DNA from: Microbacterium sp. SORGH_AS_0969
Lineage (GTDB): Bacteria; Actinomycetota; Actinomycetes; Actinomycetales; Microbacteriaceae
NCBI RefSeq assembly: GCF_030818255.1
Contig: NZ_JAUTAG010000001.1
Coordinates: 620,001 to 684,000 of the forward strand
Reading direction: 5' to 3'
DNA length: 64,000 nt
In this document: positions 26,702 to 36,220 of the stretch, piece after piece
Layout of the letters: the number at the start of each line of letters is the position of its first letter
Position numbering within the stretch: the first letter of the stretch is position 1
Program-made: the position numbers and the translations under genes
The notes under the pieces: generated by a model
Databases searched by the model: none
What the model was told of the DNA's origin: nothing
What the model saw: only the letters and a program-made list of their open reading frames with translations

Positions 26702-27895
26702 TTACTTGAGGATCTTGGTGACGGTACCGGCACCGACGGTGCGGCCACCCTCACGGATCGCGTAGCCGAGGCCCTCTTCCATGGCGATCGGCTGGATGAG
26801 CTCGACCGACATCTCGGTGGTGTCACCGGGCATGACCATCTCGGTGCCCTCGGGCAGCGTGATGACGCCGGTCACGTCCGTGGTGCGGAAGTAGAACTGC
26901 GGGCGGTAGTTCGTGAAGAACGGGTTGTGGCGGCCGCCCTCTTCCTTGGACAGGATGTACGCCGTGCCCTCGAAGTTGGTGTGCGGGGTGACCGAACCGG
27001 GCTTCACGACGACCTGGCCGCGCTCGACGTCGTCACGCTTGGTGCCGCGGAGGAGCAGACCACAGTTCTCGCCGGCCCAGGCCTCGTCGAGCTGCTTGTG
27101 GAACATCTCGATACCCGTGACCGTGGTCTTCTGCGTCGGGCGGATGCCGACGATCTCGACCTCGGAGTTGATCGCGAGGGTACCGCGCTCGGCGCGGCCC
27201 GTGACGACCGTTCCACGACCGGTGATGGTGAAGACGTCCTCGATGGGCATGAGGAACGGCTTGTCCTTGTCACGCACCGGGTCGGGGATCGACTCGTCGA
27301 CGGCTTCCATGAGCTCGACGATCGAGTTGACCCACTGCTCGTCACCCTCGAGAGCCTTGAGGCCCGAGACGCGGACGACGGGGGCGTTGTCGCCGTCGAA
27401 GTCCTGCGACGACAGCAGCTCGCGAACCTCGAGCTCGACGAGCTCCAGGATCTCCTCGTCGTCGACCATGTCGCTCTTGTTCAGCGCGACGAGCAGGTAG
27501 GGAACGCCGACCTGCTTGGCGAGCAGAACGTGCTCACGGGTCTGAGCCATCGGGCCGTCGGTGGCGGCGACCACGAGGATCGCGCCGTCCATCTGAGCGG
27601 CACCGGTGATCATGTTCTTGATGTAGTCGGCGTGGCCGGGCGCGTCGACGTGAGCGTAGTGACGCTTCGGGGTCTCGTACTCGACGTGCGAGATGTTGAT
27701 GGTGATACCGCGCTGACGCTCTTCCGGCGCCGAGTCGATCGACGCGAAGTCACGCTGGACGTTGGTGGCCGACGGGAACTTGTCGGCGAGCACCTTCGAG
27801 ATGGCAGCGGTGAGCGTGGTCTTGCCGTGGTCGACGTGACCGATCGTTCCGATGTTCACGTGCGGCTTGGTCCGCTCGAACTTGGCCTTAGCCAC
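26702..27895 (-). CDS. tuf: Elongation factor Tu
   Basis: 397 residues, full family length. GTP-dependent delivery of aminoacyl-tRNA to the ribosome, in the cytoplasm. Motifs: P-loop GHVDHGKTT (about residue 19), the effector-loop region [22 protein letters not shown], and the base-recognition NKSD. The start is GTG with a TGAGGAGGA ribosome site. Last gene of the str operon; the 159-bp gap after fusA contains a strong stem-loop, so tuf probably also has its own promoter. Only one tuf copy lies in the window. Confidence 0.98.
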   Translation of the reverse strand: MAKAKFERTKPHVNIGTIGHVDHGKTTLTAAISKVLADKFPSATNVQRDFASIDSAPEERQRGITINISHVEYETPKRHYAHVDAPGHADYIKNMITGAAQMDGAILVVAATDGPMAQTREHVLLAKQVGVPYLLVALNKSDMVDDEEILELVELEVRELLSSQDFDGDNAPVVRVSGLKALEGDEQWVNSIVELMEAVDESIPDPVRDKDKPFLMPIEDVFTITGRGTVVTGRAERGTLAINSEVEIVGIRPTQKTTVTGIEMFHKQLDEAWAGENCGLLLRGTKRDDVERGQVVVKPGSVTPHTNFEGTAYILSKEEGGRHNPFFTNYRPQFYFRTTDVTGVITLPEGTEMVMPGDTTEMSVELIQPIAMEEGLGYAIREGGRTVGAGTVTKILK

Positions 27896-28001
27896 TGGGT
27901 CCTCCTCAGGACGTAGTTGCGAAGTCTCGGGCGCTGGATTGCGACCGATTCTCCACGGGGATGGTTCTCAGGTTACTAGAGAGTCGGTATTGAGTTTGAG
28001 T

Positions 28002-28043
28002 GGATGCCGGGAACCCGAGCAGGAACCCGGGTTCCCGGCATCC
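28002..28043 (-). terminator. Stem-loop between fusA and tuf
   Basis: A perfect 16-bp inverted repeat (28002-28017 with 28028-28043) with a 10-nt loop starts 11 nt after the fusA stop. It lacks a U-tract. It may act as a partial terminator or RNA processing/stability element, allowing tuf to be expressed at a higher level from its own promoter (inference). Confidence 0.65.
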
Positions 28044-28054
28044 GGAGAGCGGTG

Positions 28055-30169
28055 TTACTCGCCCTTGTTCTTCTGGATGATCTCGTCAGCCACGGCCTTC
28101 GGGACGTCGGCGTAGCTGTCGAACTCCATCGAGTAGACGGCGCGACCCGAGGTCTTCGAGCGCAGGTCACCGATGTAGCCGAACATCTCGGACAGCGGCA
28201 CGTTGGCCCGGACGACCTTGACGCCGGCGGCGTCTTCCATCGACTGGATCTGGCCACGACGCGAGTTCAGGTCGCCGATGACGTCGCCCATGTACTCCTC
28301 GGGAGTACGCACCTCGACGGCCATGATCGGCTCGAGGATGGTGGGGTTCGCCTTGCGGACGGCCTCCTTGAAGCCCATCGAGCCGGCGATCTTGAACGCC
28401 ATTTCCGACGAGTCGACATCGTGCGAGGCGCCGTCGAGGAGGATCGCCTTGACACCCACCATGGGGTAGCCGGCGAGCACGCCGACGTTCATGGCGTCCT
28501 GGAAGCCCTGGTCGGTCGGCGAGATGTACTCGCGCGGGATACGACCACCGGTGACCTTGTTCTCGAACTCGTAGGTCTTGTCGGCCGTGACCTCGAGGGG
28601 CTCGATCGCGAACTGGATCTTCGCGAACTGACCCGAACCACCGGTCTGCTTCTTGTGGGTGTAGTCGTGACGCTCGACCGACTTGCGGATGGTCTCGCGG
28701 TACGCCACCTGGGGCTTGCCGACGTTGGCCTCGACCTTGAACTCGCGCTTCATGCGGTCGACCAGGATGTCGAGGTGGAGCTCGCCCATGCCCTTGATGA
28801 CGGTCTGGCCGGTCTCGGCGTTCTGCTCGACGCGGAACGTCGGGTCTTCCTCAGCGAGCTTCTGGATGGCGACACCCAGCTTCTCCTGGTCGGCCTTGGT
28901 CTTGGGCTCGATCGCGACCTCGATGACCGGCTCCGGGAACGTCATCGACTCGAGGACGACCTGGTTGGCCGGGTCGCACAGGGTGTCACCGGTGGTGGTG
29001 TCCTTGAGGCCGATGACGGCGTAGATGTGGCCGGCGGTGACCGACTCGACCGGCATCTCCTTGTTGGCGTGCATCTGGAAGATCTTCCCGATGCGCTCCT
29101 TCTTGCCCTTGGTCGCGTTGACGACCTGGGCGCCGGAGTCGAGGTGACCCGAGTAGACGCGGATGTAGGTGAGGCGACCGAAGAACGGGTGCGTCACGAT
29201 CTTGAACGCGAGGGCCGCGAAGGGCTCGTCGCGGTCGGCGTGGCGCTCGATGACGACCTCTTCGTCCTTGGGGTCGTGCGCCTCGATGGCGGGCACGTCC
29301 AGGGGCGAGGGGAGGTAGTCGACGACGGCGTCGAGCATGGGCTGCACGCCGCGGTTCTTGAACGCCGAGCCGCACAGCACGGGGTAGACCTCGCTGGCGA
29401 TCGTCATCTTGCGGATGGCGCCCTTGATCTCCTCGTGGGTGAGCTCTTCGCCACCGAAGTACTTCTCGAGCAGCGCGTCGTCGGACTCGGCGACGGTCTC
29501 GAGGAGCTTCTCGCGGTACTCCTGCGCCTTCTCGACGAGGTCGGCCGGGATCTCCTGGATCTCGTACTTGGCGCCCATGGTGACATCACCCTTGGCGTCG
29601 CCGGGCCAGACCAGAGCGCGCATGTAGACCAGGTCGACGACGCCGACGAAGTCGTTCTCGGCACCGATCGGCAGCTGGATGACGAGGGGCTTGGCCTTCA
29701 GGCGGTTGACGATGGTGTCGACCGTGAAGTAGAAGTCGGCGCCCAGCTTGTCCATCTTGTTGACGAAGCAGATGCGGGGGACGTCGTACTTGTCTGCCTG
29801 ACGCCACACGGTCTCGGACTGGGGCTCGACGCCCTCCTTGCCGTCGAAGACGGCGACGGCACCGTCGAGGACGCGGAGCGAGCGCTCCACCTCGACCGTG
29901 AAGTCGACGTGACCGGGGGTGTCGATGATGTTGATCTGGTTCTTTTCCCAGAAGCAGGTCACAGCAGCGGAGGTGATCGTGATGCCACGCTCCTGCTCCT
30001 GCTCCATCCAGTCGGTGGTCGCCGCACCATCGTGCGTCTCACCGATCTTGTGGTTGACGCCCGTGTAGAACAGGATGCGCTCGGTCGTCGTGGTCTTGCC
30101 GGCATCGATGTGCGCCATGATGCCGATGTTGCGGACCTTGTGCAGGTCGGTGAGCACGTCTTGTGCCAC
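28055..30169 (-). CDS. fusA: Elongation factor G
   Basis: 704 residues, full length. A translational GTPase that drives ribosome translocation and, with RRF, recycling. Motifs: [15 protein letters not shown] (P-loop), then [19 protein letters not shown] (switch I), DTPGHVDFT and VNKMDK. The start is the GTG at 30169, giving [14 protein letters not shown], because AAGGAAG lies just upstream; an in-frame start 14 codons earlier has no such site. Third gene of the str operon, preceded by a stem-loop in the 86-bp gap after rpsG. Confidence 0.98.
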   Translation of the reverse strand: MAQDVLTDLHKVRNIGIMAHIDAGKTTTTERILFYTGVNHKIGETHDGAATTDWMEQEQERGITITSAAVTCFWEKNQINIIDTPGHVDFTVEVERSLRVLDGAVAVFDGKEGVEPQSETVWRQADKYDVPRICFVNKMDKLGADFYFTVDTIVNRLKAKPLVIQLPIGAENDFVGVVDLVYMRALVWPGDAKGDVTMGAKYEIQEIPADLVEKAQEYREKLLETVAESDDALLEKYFGGEELTHEEIKGAIRKMTIASEVYPVLCGSAFKNRGVQPMLDAVVDYLPSPLDVPAIEAHDPKDEEVVIERHADRDEPFAALAFKIVTHPFFGRLTYIRVYSGHLDSGAQVVNATKGKKERIGKIFQMHANKEMPVESVTAGHIYAVIGLKDTTTGDTLCDPANQVVLESMTFPEPVIEVAIEPKTKADQEKLGVAIQKLAEEDPTFRVEQNAETGQTVIKGMGELHLDILVDRMKREFKVEANVGKPQVAYRETIRKSVERHDYTHKKQTGGSGQFAKIQFAIEPLEVTADKTYEFENKVTGGRIPREYISPTDQGFQDAMNVGVLAGYPMVGVKAILLDGASHDVDSSEMAFKIAGSMGFKEAVRKANPTILEPIMAVEVRTPEEYMGDVIGDLNSRRGQIQSMEDAAGVKVVRANVPLSEMFGYIGDLRSKTSGRAVYSMEFDSYADVPKAVADEIIQKNKGE

Positions 30170-30211
30170 GGGTGTCTTCCTTACCTGTTGGGAGGTTGGT
30201 GCCGGGCCCAT

Positions 30212-30249
30212 CGGAGGGTCCGCGACCGGGTTCGATCACGGACCCTCCG
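30212..30249 (-). promoter_or_regulatory. Intercistronic stem-loop between rpsG and fusA
   Basis: CGGAGGGTCCG (30212-30222) and CGGACCCTCCG (30239-30249) form a perfect 11-bp stem with a 16-nt loop, 6 nt after the rpsG stop and about 42 nt before fusA. In read direction it has no U-tail. Candidate roles are attenuation, RNA cleavage, or protection of the upstream ribosomal-protein message. Confidence 0.6.
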
Positions 30250-30255
30250 CGGGTA

Positions 30256-30726
30256 TTACCAGCGGTAGTGCGCGAAGGCGCGGTTCGACTCGGCCATCTT
30301 GTGGGTGTCTTCGCGGCGCTTGACCGCGGCACCGAGGCCGTTCGAGGCGTCGAGGATCTCGTTCTGCAGACGCTCGGTCATCGTCTTCTCACGACGACCC
30401 TTCGCGTAGCTCACGAGCCAGCGCAGCGCGAGGGTGTTCGCGCGGTGCGGCTTGACCTCGACGGGAACCTGGTAGGTCGAGCCACCGACGCGGCGGCTCT
30501 TGACCTCGAGGGTGGGACGGACGTTGTCGAGCGCCTTCTTGAGCGTGGCGACGGCGTCCTGGCTGTTCTTCGCCTCGACGCCGCGGAGAGCGTCGTAGAC
30601 GATCGCCTCGGCGATGGACTTCTTGCCGTCGACGAGGATCTTGTTGACCAGCTGGGTGACGACGGGAGCGCCGTACACCGGGTCGTTGACAACGGGACGC
30701 TTCGGGGCGGGACCCTTACGAGGCAT
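30256..30726 (-). CDS. rpsG: 30S ribosomal protein S7
   Basis: 156 residues, the normal bacterial length. It nucleates assembly of the 30S head and contacts E-site tRNA. Recognisable features include [12 protein letters not shown] at the N-terminus, [20 protein letters not shown] in the central beta-hairpin region, and the conserved C-terminus ending [18 protein letters not shown] ([14 protein letters not shown]). It follows rpsL after 5 bp, so the two are co-translated. Confidence 0.98.
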   Translation of the reverse strand: MPRKGPAPKRPVVNDPVYGAPVVTQLVNKILVDGKKSIAEAIVYDALRGVEAKNSQDAVATLKKALDNVRPTLEVKSRRVGGSTYQVPVEVKPHRANTLALRWLVSYAKGRREKTMTERLQNEILDASNGLGAAVKRREDTHKMAESNRAFAHYRW

Positions 30727-30731
30727 GGTTC

Positions 30732-31100
30732 TCAGCCCTTCTTCGCGCCGTAGCGGCTACGAGCCTGCTTACGGTTCTTGACAGCCTGGGTGTCGAGCGC
30801 ACCGCGGACGATCTTGTAACGGACACCGGGGAGGTCCTTGACACGACCACCGCGGACGAGCACGAGCGAGTGCTCCTGCAGGTTGTGGCCCTCGCCGGGG
30901 ATGTAGGCGGTGACCTCGGTGCCGTTGCGCAGCTTCACGCGGGCGACCTTGCGCATGGCCGAGTTCGGCTTCTTGGGGGTCGTGGTGTACACGCGGGTGC
31001 ACACGCCGGCCTGCTGGGGGTTCGACTTCAGCGCGGGAGCCTTGGTCTTCGAGACCTTCGGCGAGCGGCCCTTGCGAACCAACTGCTGAATGGTTGGCAC
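30732..31100 (-). CDS. rpsL: 30S ribosomal protein S12
   Basis: 122 residues, normal length. A decoding-centre protein. The start is GTG with AAGGAGA six bases upstream; a longer in-frame start would add 91 unrelated residues. [16 protein letters not shown] and [13 protein letters not shown] hold the two Lys positions where streptomycin resistance arises; both are Lys here, the sensitive form. First gene of the str operon. Confidence 0.98.
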   Translation of the reverse strand: MPTIQQLVRKGRSPKVSKTKAPALKSNPQQAGVCTRVYTTTPKKPNSAMRKVARVKLRNGTEVTAYIPGEGHNLQEHSLVLVRGGRVKDLPGVRYKIVRGALDTQAVKNRKQARSRYGAKKG

Positions 31101-31175
31101 GTTCTCTCCTTGTTTGGCCGGGCGGTTCCTCTCGGACCGTCCGGGGTGCTGCACGGTGACAGCGGTCGTGTCTCC

Positions 31176-31215
31176 CCCGACACTTCGCGCATCTTGCGAT
31201 TCGTGACGTGTCGGG
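31176..31215 (-). promoter_or_regulatory. Candidate alternative hairpins in the rpsL leader
   Basis: In read direction the leader has CCCGACAC (31215-31208), 24 nt, GTGTCGGG (31183-31176), and then a nearby GACAC. The middle segment can pair with either neighbour, giving two exclusive hairpins about 70-115 nt before rpsL. This suggests attenuation or ribosomal-protein feedback, but only the pairing potential is visible. Confidence 0.35.
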
Positions 31216-31380
31216 CTCACGTGTGATCCACCGCACGTCAGAATGATCGGACGCGGTTTGTGGTGGATATGCCGTGGGGGCGACCTGTTCGCAGATCGAT
31301 CCCTGAGATGGTGCGAGCGTTGATCCGCACCCCCTGCCCGAAGGCATGACGCACGGCGCGCGTGAACGCACACCCGGTCA

Positions 31381-31410
31381 ATGATACGTGGTGTTCGGGG
31401 GTGCGGGCAA
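31381..31410 (-). promoter_or_regulatory. Candidate promoter of the str operon
   Basis: On the minus strand TTGCCC (31410-31405) and TATCAT (31386-31381) are separated by 18 nt, a fair SigA-type match. It lies about 280 nt before rpsL, within the 364-bp gap 31101-31464, giving a long leader. A closer promoter cannot be excluded. Confidence 0.4.
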
Positions 31411-31464
31411 ACGTGAGGCGATCTCGCAGCACACGGTGCGCGACCGTCCGCGTGATCGCTGCGT

Positions 31465-32193
31465 TCAGCGGACGAGCGCGACGAAAACGGCCAGGGCTCC
31501 CGCGATCACGGCGACGGTCGCTCCGCCGATGACCAGCGGTGCGAGGGCGCCGCGACGCGAGGATCGGGCGCGCACGAGCGCGGGATCGCGCTCGGGGCCG
31601 CCCCTCGGCGCGGGCGCGCTGCGCGGCACGCGAACGGCGTCGTCGATGCGAGGCCGGTACGTCTCGGCGGTGTCGGGATCGGGGACGCGGGCGGGTCGCG
31701 GAGCAGCGGGCGCATCATCGACCGCGGGCGCGGGTGCAGAAGCATCTCGTGAGGGAAGCGCGTCGCGTGATCCCCGGGACCCCGGCGCCGTCTGGTCATC
31801 GTGCTGCACGGTCCGCGACGAGCGCGCCGTCTCGTCGACCTCGGTGCGGAGTGGCGGCGCGGTGTCGTCGTCCGCCGACGTTCCGCGCGCGGAGCGGACG
31901 GTGTCGTCGACGAACGTGCGGGAACCGGGTGCGGTGTCATCGTTCACCTCCGCCGCGACGGGCTGCTCCTCACCGCCTCCGGCGTGGTCCGCGCGAACGG
32001 TGTCGTCGTCTCCGCGGCGTCGGGTGACCAGGGTGTCGTCGTCGACGGCTCCGGAACGGCGACGACGGGCGACGACCGTCTCGTCGGCGTCATCTTCCCC
32101 GGAGTCGACGGGCGCCGTCGGCCAGGGCCGGAGTCGGCCCGCCCAGAGCGTGACCTCGTCCGGGTCGTCCGGTTTGTCGTAGGGGCCGCTCAC
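31465..32193 (-). CDS. Tail-anchored low-complexity protein with repeated acidic-Thr motifs
   Basis: 242 residues. The first 215 are hydrophilic and probably disordered. One C-terminal transmembrane helix (about 219-240, [20 protein letters not shown]) ends the protein, so the body should face the cytoplasm. Eight short motifs of Asp/Glu before Thr occur at T39, T54, T65, T87, T98, T111, T122 and T135 ([34 protein letters not shown] and so on). Such sites resemble phospho-Thr ligands of FHA domains. The upstream gene encodes an FHA protein that also contains TVVARRRR, and the operon has a Ser/Thr kinase, so this may be the kinase substrate and FHA partner (inference). Last gene of the operon; overlaps the FHA gene by 4 nt. 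Confidence 0.72.
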   Translation of the reverse strand: MSGPYDKPDDPDEVTLWAGRLRPWPTAPVDSGEDDADETVVARRRRSGAVDDDTLVTRRRGDDDTVRADHAGGGEEQPVAAEVNDDTAPGSRTFVDDTVRSARGTSADDDTAPPLRTEVDETARSSRTVQHDDQTAPGSRGSRDALPSRDASAPAPAVDDAPAAPRPARVPDPDTAETYRPRIDDAVRVPRSAPAPRGGPERDPALVRARSSRRGALAPLVIGGATVAVIAGALAVFVALVR

Positions 32194-33746
32194 GCGTCCC
32201 TCCGGGACAGCCGCACCTCCGCGTCACCCAGGAAGAACCGTTCGCCGGCTTCGATCTCCTCCCCCGGAGGCGCCTCGATCTCGGTGCCCATCAGGGTGGC
32301 GAACAGGACCCCGTTCGTCGAGTCCAGGTCGGTGACGAACCACGTGTCCCCGCGGAGCTGGAGTCGCGCGTGGGTTTTGGACACCGTGCGCGTCTCATCG
32401 GTGATCGCCACGAGCTGCGCGTCGGGGAATGCGGTGTCGGCGGCGGGGCGGCGGCCCACGATGACCACGGACGACGTGAGGTCGATCGGGTCGCCGCTCG
32501 GCGGGACGAGCGCCCACGGGATCCGGCGTCGACGAGCCACGACCGTGCGATCCAGGGCGTCGAGGTCGTCGTCGCCGTCCGGGTCGGCGGCGAACTCCGG
32601 CTGCGTGTACAGCGCGGCGACCGAGGTGCGCGCGGAGCGGGGGGCGCCGGCATCCGGAGCGCCGGAGACGGCGGAGACCGCCTCGGACAGTTCGGGGAAC
32701 TCGTCCGGGGTCACCTCGGCGTCGAGGGCGGGCGCCTCGGGCTCCGGCGGGGCCTCAGCCGCGGGACGCGTGAGCGGAGAATCGGACGCCGGGGTATCGA
32801 CGACCTCTGCCCGGCGCGGCGGCGCCCACGGCTCCGGCTGCGGGAACGTCTGCGCGGCGCGCGGCGCGGGCTCGACCTCGGACTCCGCCGGCGCGGGGGG
32901 CACCGCGGCGGCGCCCCGCCCGCGGAAGGGCAGACCCGGAGTTAGGGGCACCGTGGGCTGGAAGCCGTTGTCGTCGGAGTCGGACGGGGCGGGCGCCGCA
33001 TCGGCGGTGCTGCGGCGCGGAGCCGGCTCGTTCGCGTCGGCGCGAAGAGCATCGAGGACGTCGAACACGGACGTCGGGGGCGCGGCATCCGGAGCACGGT
33101 CCTGCGGGCGGGACGGGACGGGGCGCTCCGCGAGCGAGGCGTCGTCGTCGTGACGGGACGGCGCCCAATCCACGGCCGAGGGCACGGCGTCCGACAGGGA
33201 GCCGGAGGGAGCGGCGAAGGGGAGCACGACGGGCTCGGAGCGGGGTGAATCGTCGTCGGCTGCCGCGGCGGGGGGCTCGGGCGTCCAGCCCCCGACGAGG
33301 GGCACGTAGGGACCGGCGAAGTCCTGGCCCCGTCGCGACGGGGCGGAGTTCTCCTCGACCGCGGACGAGCGGATCGCCTCGTGCCCGTACCAGCGCGCGG
33401 AGCCGAACCCGAGAACACTCGCCCACACGACCTGCACGAGAACGCCGAGCACGGTCGTCCCGGCCCCGCGATCGAACCCGACGCTGATGCGATGCACCGC
33501 GACGATGAAGACGATCACGAACGCGATCCCGCCGAAGAGCGGCACGAGGTTCAGAAGGACGAGCCAGGGCGAGAAGCCGCCGAGCTTCAGGATCGTGGCG
33601 CCGTTCACCACGGGGACCCAGGCCTTCCACGACGGCTCGCCGGTCTTGGCGAACATCGCCGACAGTGCCAGGGCGTACCAGACATAGAGGATGACGAACA
33701 GGACGGCGGTGGACAGCCCGAGGATGGCGCCGGTGGAATCGTTCAT
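32190..33746 (-). CDS. DUF5684 membrane protein with C-terminal FHA domain
   Basis: 518 residues. About four helices at residues 8-125 form a DUF5684-like domain (GEPSWKAWVPVVNGATILK). A long acidic/Pro-rich cytoplasmic linker (about 140-425) contains [10 protein letters not shown] (T401). The end (about 425-515) is an FHA phosphothreonine-binding domain with VIVGRRP, VSKTHARL and DSTNGV, i.e. the Gly-Arg, Ser/His and Asn-Gly residues that bind pThr. An in-frame extension upstream to 34247 lies inside the TgpA gene; ATG 33746 overlaps that stop as ATGA. In GarA/FhaB-like proteins a kinase-targeted Thr just before the FHA domain controls self-binding; T401 is placed for such a switch (inference). 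Confidence 0.85.
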   Translation of the reverse strand: MNDSTGAILGLSTAVLFVILYVWYALALSAMFAKTGEPSWKAWVPVVNGATILKLGGFSPWLVLLNLVPLFGGIAFVIVFIVAVHRISVGFDRGAGTTVLGVLVQVVWASVLGFGSARWYGHEAIRSSAVEENSAPSRRGQDFAGPYVPLVGGWTPEPPAAAADDDSPRSEPVVLPFAAPSGSLSDAVPSAVDWAPSRHDDDASLAERPVPSRPQDRAPDAAPPTSVFDVLDALRADANEPAPRRSTADAAPAPSDSDDNGFQPTVPLTPGLPFRGRGAAAVPPAPAESEVEPAPRAAQTFPQPEPWAPPRRAEVVDTPASDSPLTRPAAEAPPEPEAPALDAEVTPDEFPELSEAVSAVSGAPDAGAPRSARTSVAALYTQPEFAADPDGDDDLDALDRTVVARRRRIPWALVPPSGDPIDLTSSVVIVGRRPAADTAFPDAQLVAITDETRTVSKTHARLQLRGDTWFVTDLDSTNGVLFATLMGTEIEAPPGEEIEAGERFFLGDAEVRLSRRDA

Positions 33747-36220
33747 GTCGTGTCGCGCCGCCGTGGGGCGGGGCGCTTCCCCCTCTCGTCGCGGTGCGGC
33801 GGCCGTCGGCGCGTGGGGCGCGGGGCGAGGAACCGCAGGAACGATCTCAACGATACGGCCGCGAGCAGCCGCCGCCATCCGCCGCGCTGACGCGTGAGCG
33901 TGCGGCGTTCGGCATCGACGATCCGCCAGAACGCCGCGGCTTCGTCGGCCGTGACGGTCCGGGACGAGAAGACCGCGCGATCGGCCTCGTCCGCGAGACG
34001 TTCGCCCCCGGCTGTGCCCCACGCCGACACGAGCTCTCGGCGTGTGGATGCCGGCGGGAGTTCGCGACCCGCATCCACACCGGCGTCGACGTACTCGTCC
34101 CACCCGCCGGCGATCGCGGCGCGAGGGTCGGGATCGCGACGGCGGCCGCGACGACGGATCACCTTCGCGATCACCACCGCGAGGAACGGGCCGAAAAGCA
34201 CCAGGACGACGAGAAACGAGAGCCCGGTGATCCGCAGGATCGGCCACAGCCAGGCGAGATCGAGACCGTCGTCCGCCCGGTTCTCATCGTTGAGGGTGTT
34301 GTCCTCCTGCAACGGAGCCGGCGGAACGACGTCGTCGACCGTGTCGGGGCGCACCTCGGTGACGTTCTCGGGGTCGCGCTGCTCGGTGACCTCGAGGCTC
34401 GGCGACTGCTCCCGCTGCGGGGTGACGTCGATCGCCGCCCATTGTCCATCGGTGCCCTGTACCTCGGTCCACGCGCTGAGGTCTTCGGCACGGCAGATCC
34501 CGGCGTCGCACGTCGGGAGGGCGGGATCCGCGGACGTCAGTCGCGCGCCGACGACGACGCGCGCGGGGAAGCCCAGCTCGTGGGCGATCAGGGCGACGGC
34601 CACGGCGAACTGCTCGTCGTCGCCGACGGCGGCGACATAGTTTCCGGATGCCGCGGCCCGAGGGTCGTCCTCCCGATCGAGCAGGCGCTGGAACATCGTC
34701 TCGATGCGGGCCAGGGAGTGGCCGGACGCGCTCGGCTGCACCTGATAGCCCGAGAGATCGGTCGCCCACTTCGGGAGTGCGGAGCCCGCGGCCGGTGCCA
34801 ATCCGTGGCTGAGGTACCCGCGCTCCCGCAGCAGCTGCACGAGGGAAGCGAGCGCCGCCCCGCCGTCGCCGGTCGCGTGCTCGTCGACCCACCGGCGGAG
34901 GTTCTCGCCGCCCGAGACACCGCCGGGAGCGCCGGGAGGAGTCAGGCTCGCGACGTCCACCGCGGCGGTCTCGGTCCCCGTCACCCGGTAGCGGTCGCCC
35001 GGCTCGAGCCCGCCGTCGGCGATCTGCACGCCCGCCTCTGCGGCGGAACTGTAGTAGAACCGGTCGGCCAGCTGGTTCGCCCGGTCGCCGGCGAAGGTGG
35101 CTTGACTGAGGCTTCCCGCCGTCGGCATCCAGATTCCGCCGAGGTCGCCGATCTCGATCTCGGCGTCGATCGGACGCCCCTCGCCCGACGGCAGTCGCGA
35201 CGGGACGCGGACGAAGCGCCCCTCGCCCGTGCCCGAGGAGCGGAAGATCTCTCCGTCGTAGGAGTCGAGCGTGGCGACGCGGATGCGGTCGGGCAGGGCA
35301 CCGTCGCCGTTCACCTGGAACAGCACGTCGTCGACGCGGGCGTCCGAGAACATCGCCCGGTACGAGGAGAGCGGACTCACCGCCTCTGCGATCTGCCTCT
35401 CGGGGCCCGTGGCCGACCGCAGCACGTGCCGGTCGGCGTCGCCAGCCGCCCACGGGACCACGGCGACGGTCGCGAGCGCGGCGACGAGGATCGTGCCCGC
35501 CCCGGTGAGGGCGCGACGCCGATCCGTCCGCGATCGCCGCGTGCTCGACGCGACCGTCGCCAGGGCGGTGGCACGACGGAGAGACCGGACCCGCTCGTCG
35601 TGGGCCCGCCACGCGAGCCAGAGCACCGCGGAGAGCAGCGCCGCCAGCCCCACCGCGGTCTCGATCGGCGCGGGCAGCGACAGCGGACCCCACACGAGCG
35701 GCGAGCTCGGGGACGTCCGCCCGAAGAACAGACCGAACCCGGTCATGAGCAACCCGCTCACGACGGCGGCCGTCGATCGCCGATCGGTCCGCACGGCGAG
35801 GGAGAGCGTGAGCACGGTGCCGACGAGGAAGACCACGAGGGCGGGCACGAGCAGGTTGCGGTAGTCGCCCACCGGGAGGTCGACGGTGACCAGGTCCTTC
35901 CAGGCCACGAGGACTCCCGCGGATGCCTCGCCGATGCCCCGCAGGATCTCGAGCGGCCCCCCGACCCGCGACGGGACGGCGAGCGGCACGCACAGCACGA
36001 GGAACGCGACGACCGTCGCGGCCGCCGTGATCCACCCACCGCCGCGGCGCCAGGTCACGAGCGCGACGATCAGCGCCGCCGCGAACGCCGACACGACCAC
36101 GAGCACGAGGAAGGACCACGAGGCGTAGACCGGCCAGGCGGCGACGGCGGCGAGCGCGACGGTCGCGAGCGTGTAGAGCGCGGCGGCCACGACGCGCCCC
36201 GGATGCCGGGGGGCGGTCAC
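33743..36220 (-). CDS. TgpA-like protein with degenerate transglutaminase-like domain
   Basis: 825 residues from GTG 36220 (GTGA overlap with DUF58). The N-terminal part (about 1-235) has about seven helices (DUF3488/TgpA_N). A transglutaminase-like core lies at about 460-610, followed by another helix (about 660-685) and a cytoplasmic C-terminal tail (DUF4129-like). In the core, the motif usually written C-E-Q-F-A reads D535-E-Q-F-A; the usual His-Ala-Trp reads S582-A-W; Asp598 is kept. The fold seems present but Cys and His are missing, so peptidase or transferase activity is unlikely. MoxR-DUF58-TgpA triads are widespread, and this one may act as a binding or scaffold subunit (inference). 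Confidence 0.85.
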   Translation of the reverse strand: MTAPRHPGRVVAAALYTLATVALAAVAAWPVYASWSFLVLVVVSAFAAALIVALVTWRRGGGWITAAATVVAFLVLCVPLAVPSRVGGPLEILRGIGEASAGVLVAWKDLVTVDLPVGDYRNLLVPALVVFLVGTVLTLSLAVRTDRRSTAAVVSGLLMTGFGLFFGRTSPSSPLVWGPLSLPAPIETAVGLAALLSAVLWLAWRAHDERVRSLRRATALATVASSTRRSRTDRRRALTGAGTILVAALATVAVVPWAAGDADRHVLRSATGPERQIAEAVSPLSSYRAMFSDARVDDVLFQVNGDGALPDRIRVATLDSYDGEIFRSSGTGEGRFVRVPSRLPSGEGRPIDAEIEIGDLGGIWMPTAGSLSQATFAGDRANQLADRFYYSSAAEAGVQIADGGLEPGDRYRVTGTETAAVDVASLTPPGAPGGVSGGENLRRWVDEHATGDGGAALASLVQLLRERGYLSHGLAPAAGSALPKWATDLSGYQVQPSASGHSLARIETMFQRLLDREDDPRAAASGNYVAAVGDDEQFAVAVALIAHELGFPARVVVGARLTSADPALPTCDAGICRAEDLSAWTEVQGTDGQWAAIDVTPQREQSPSLEVTEQRDPENVTEVRPDTVDDVVPPAPLQEDNTLNDENRADDGLDLAWLWPILRITGLSFLVVLVLFGPFLAVVIAKVIRRRGRRRDPDPRAAIAGGWDEYVDAGVDAGRELPPASTRRELVSAWGTAGGERLADEADRAVFSSRTVTADEAAAFWRIVDAERRTLTRQRGGWRRLLAAVSLRSFLRFLAPRPTRRRPPHRDERGKRPAPRRRDTT

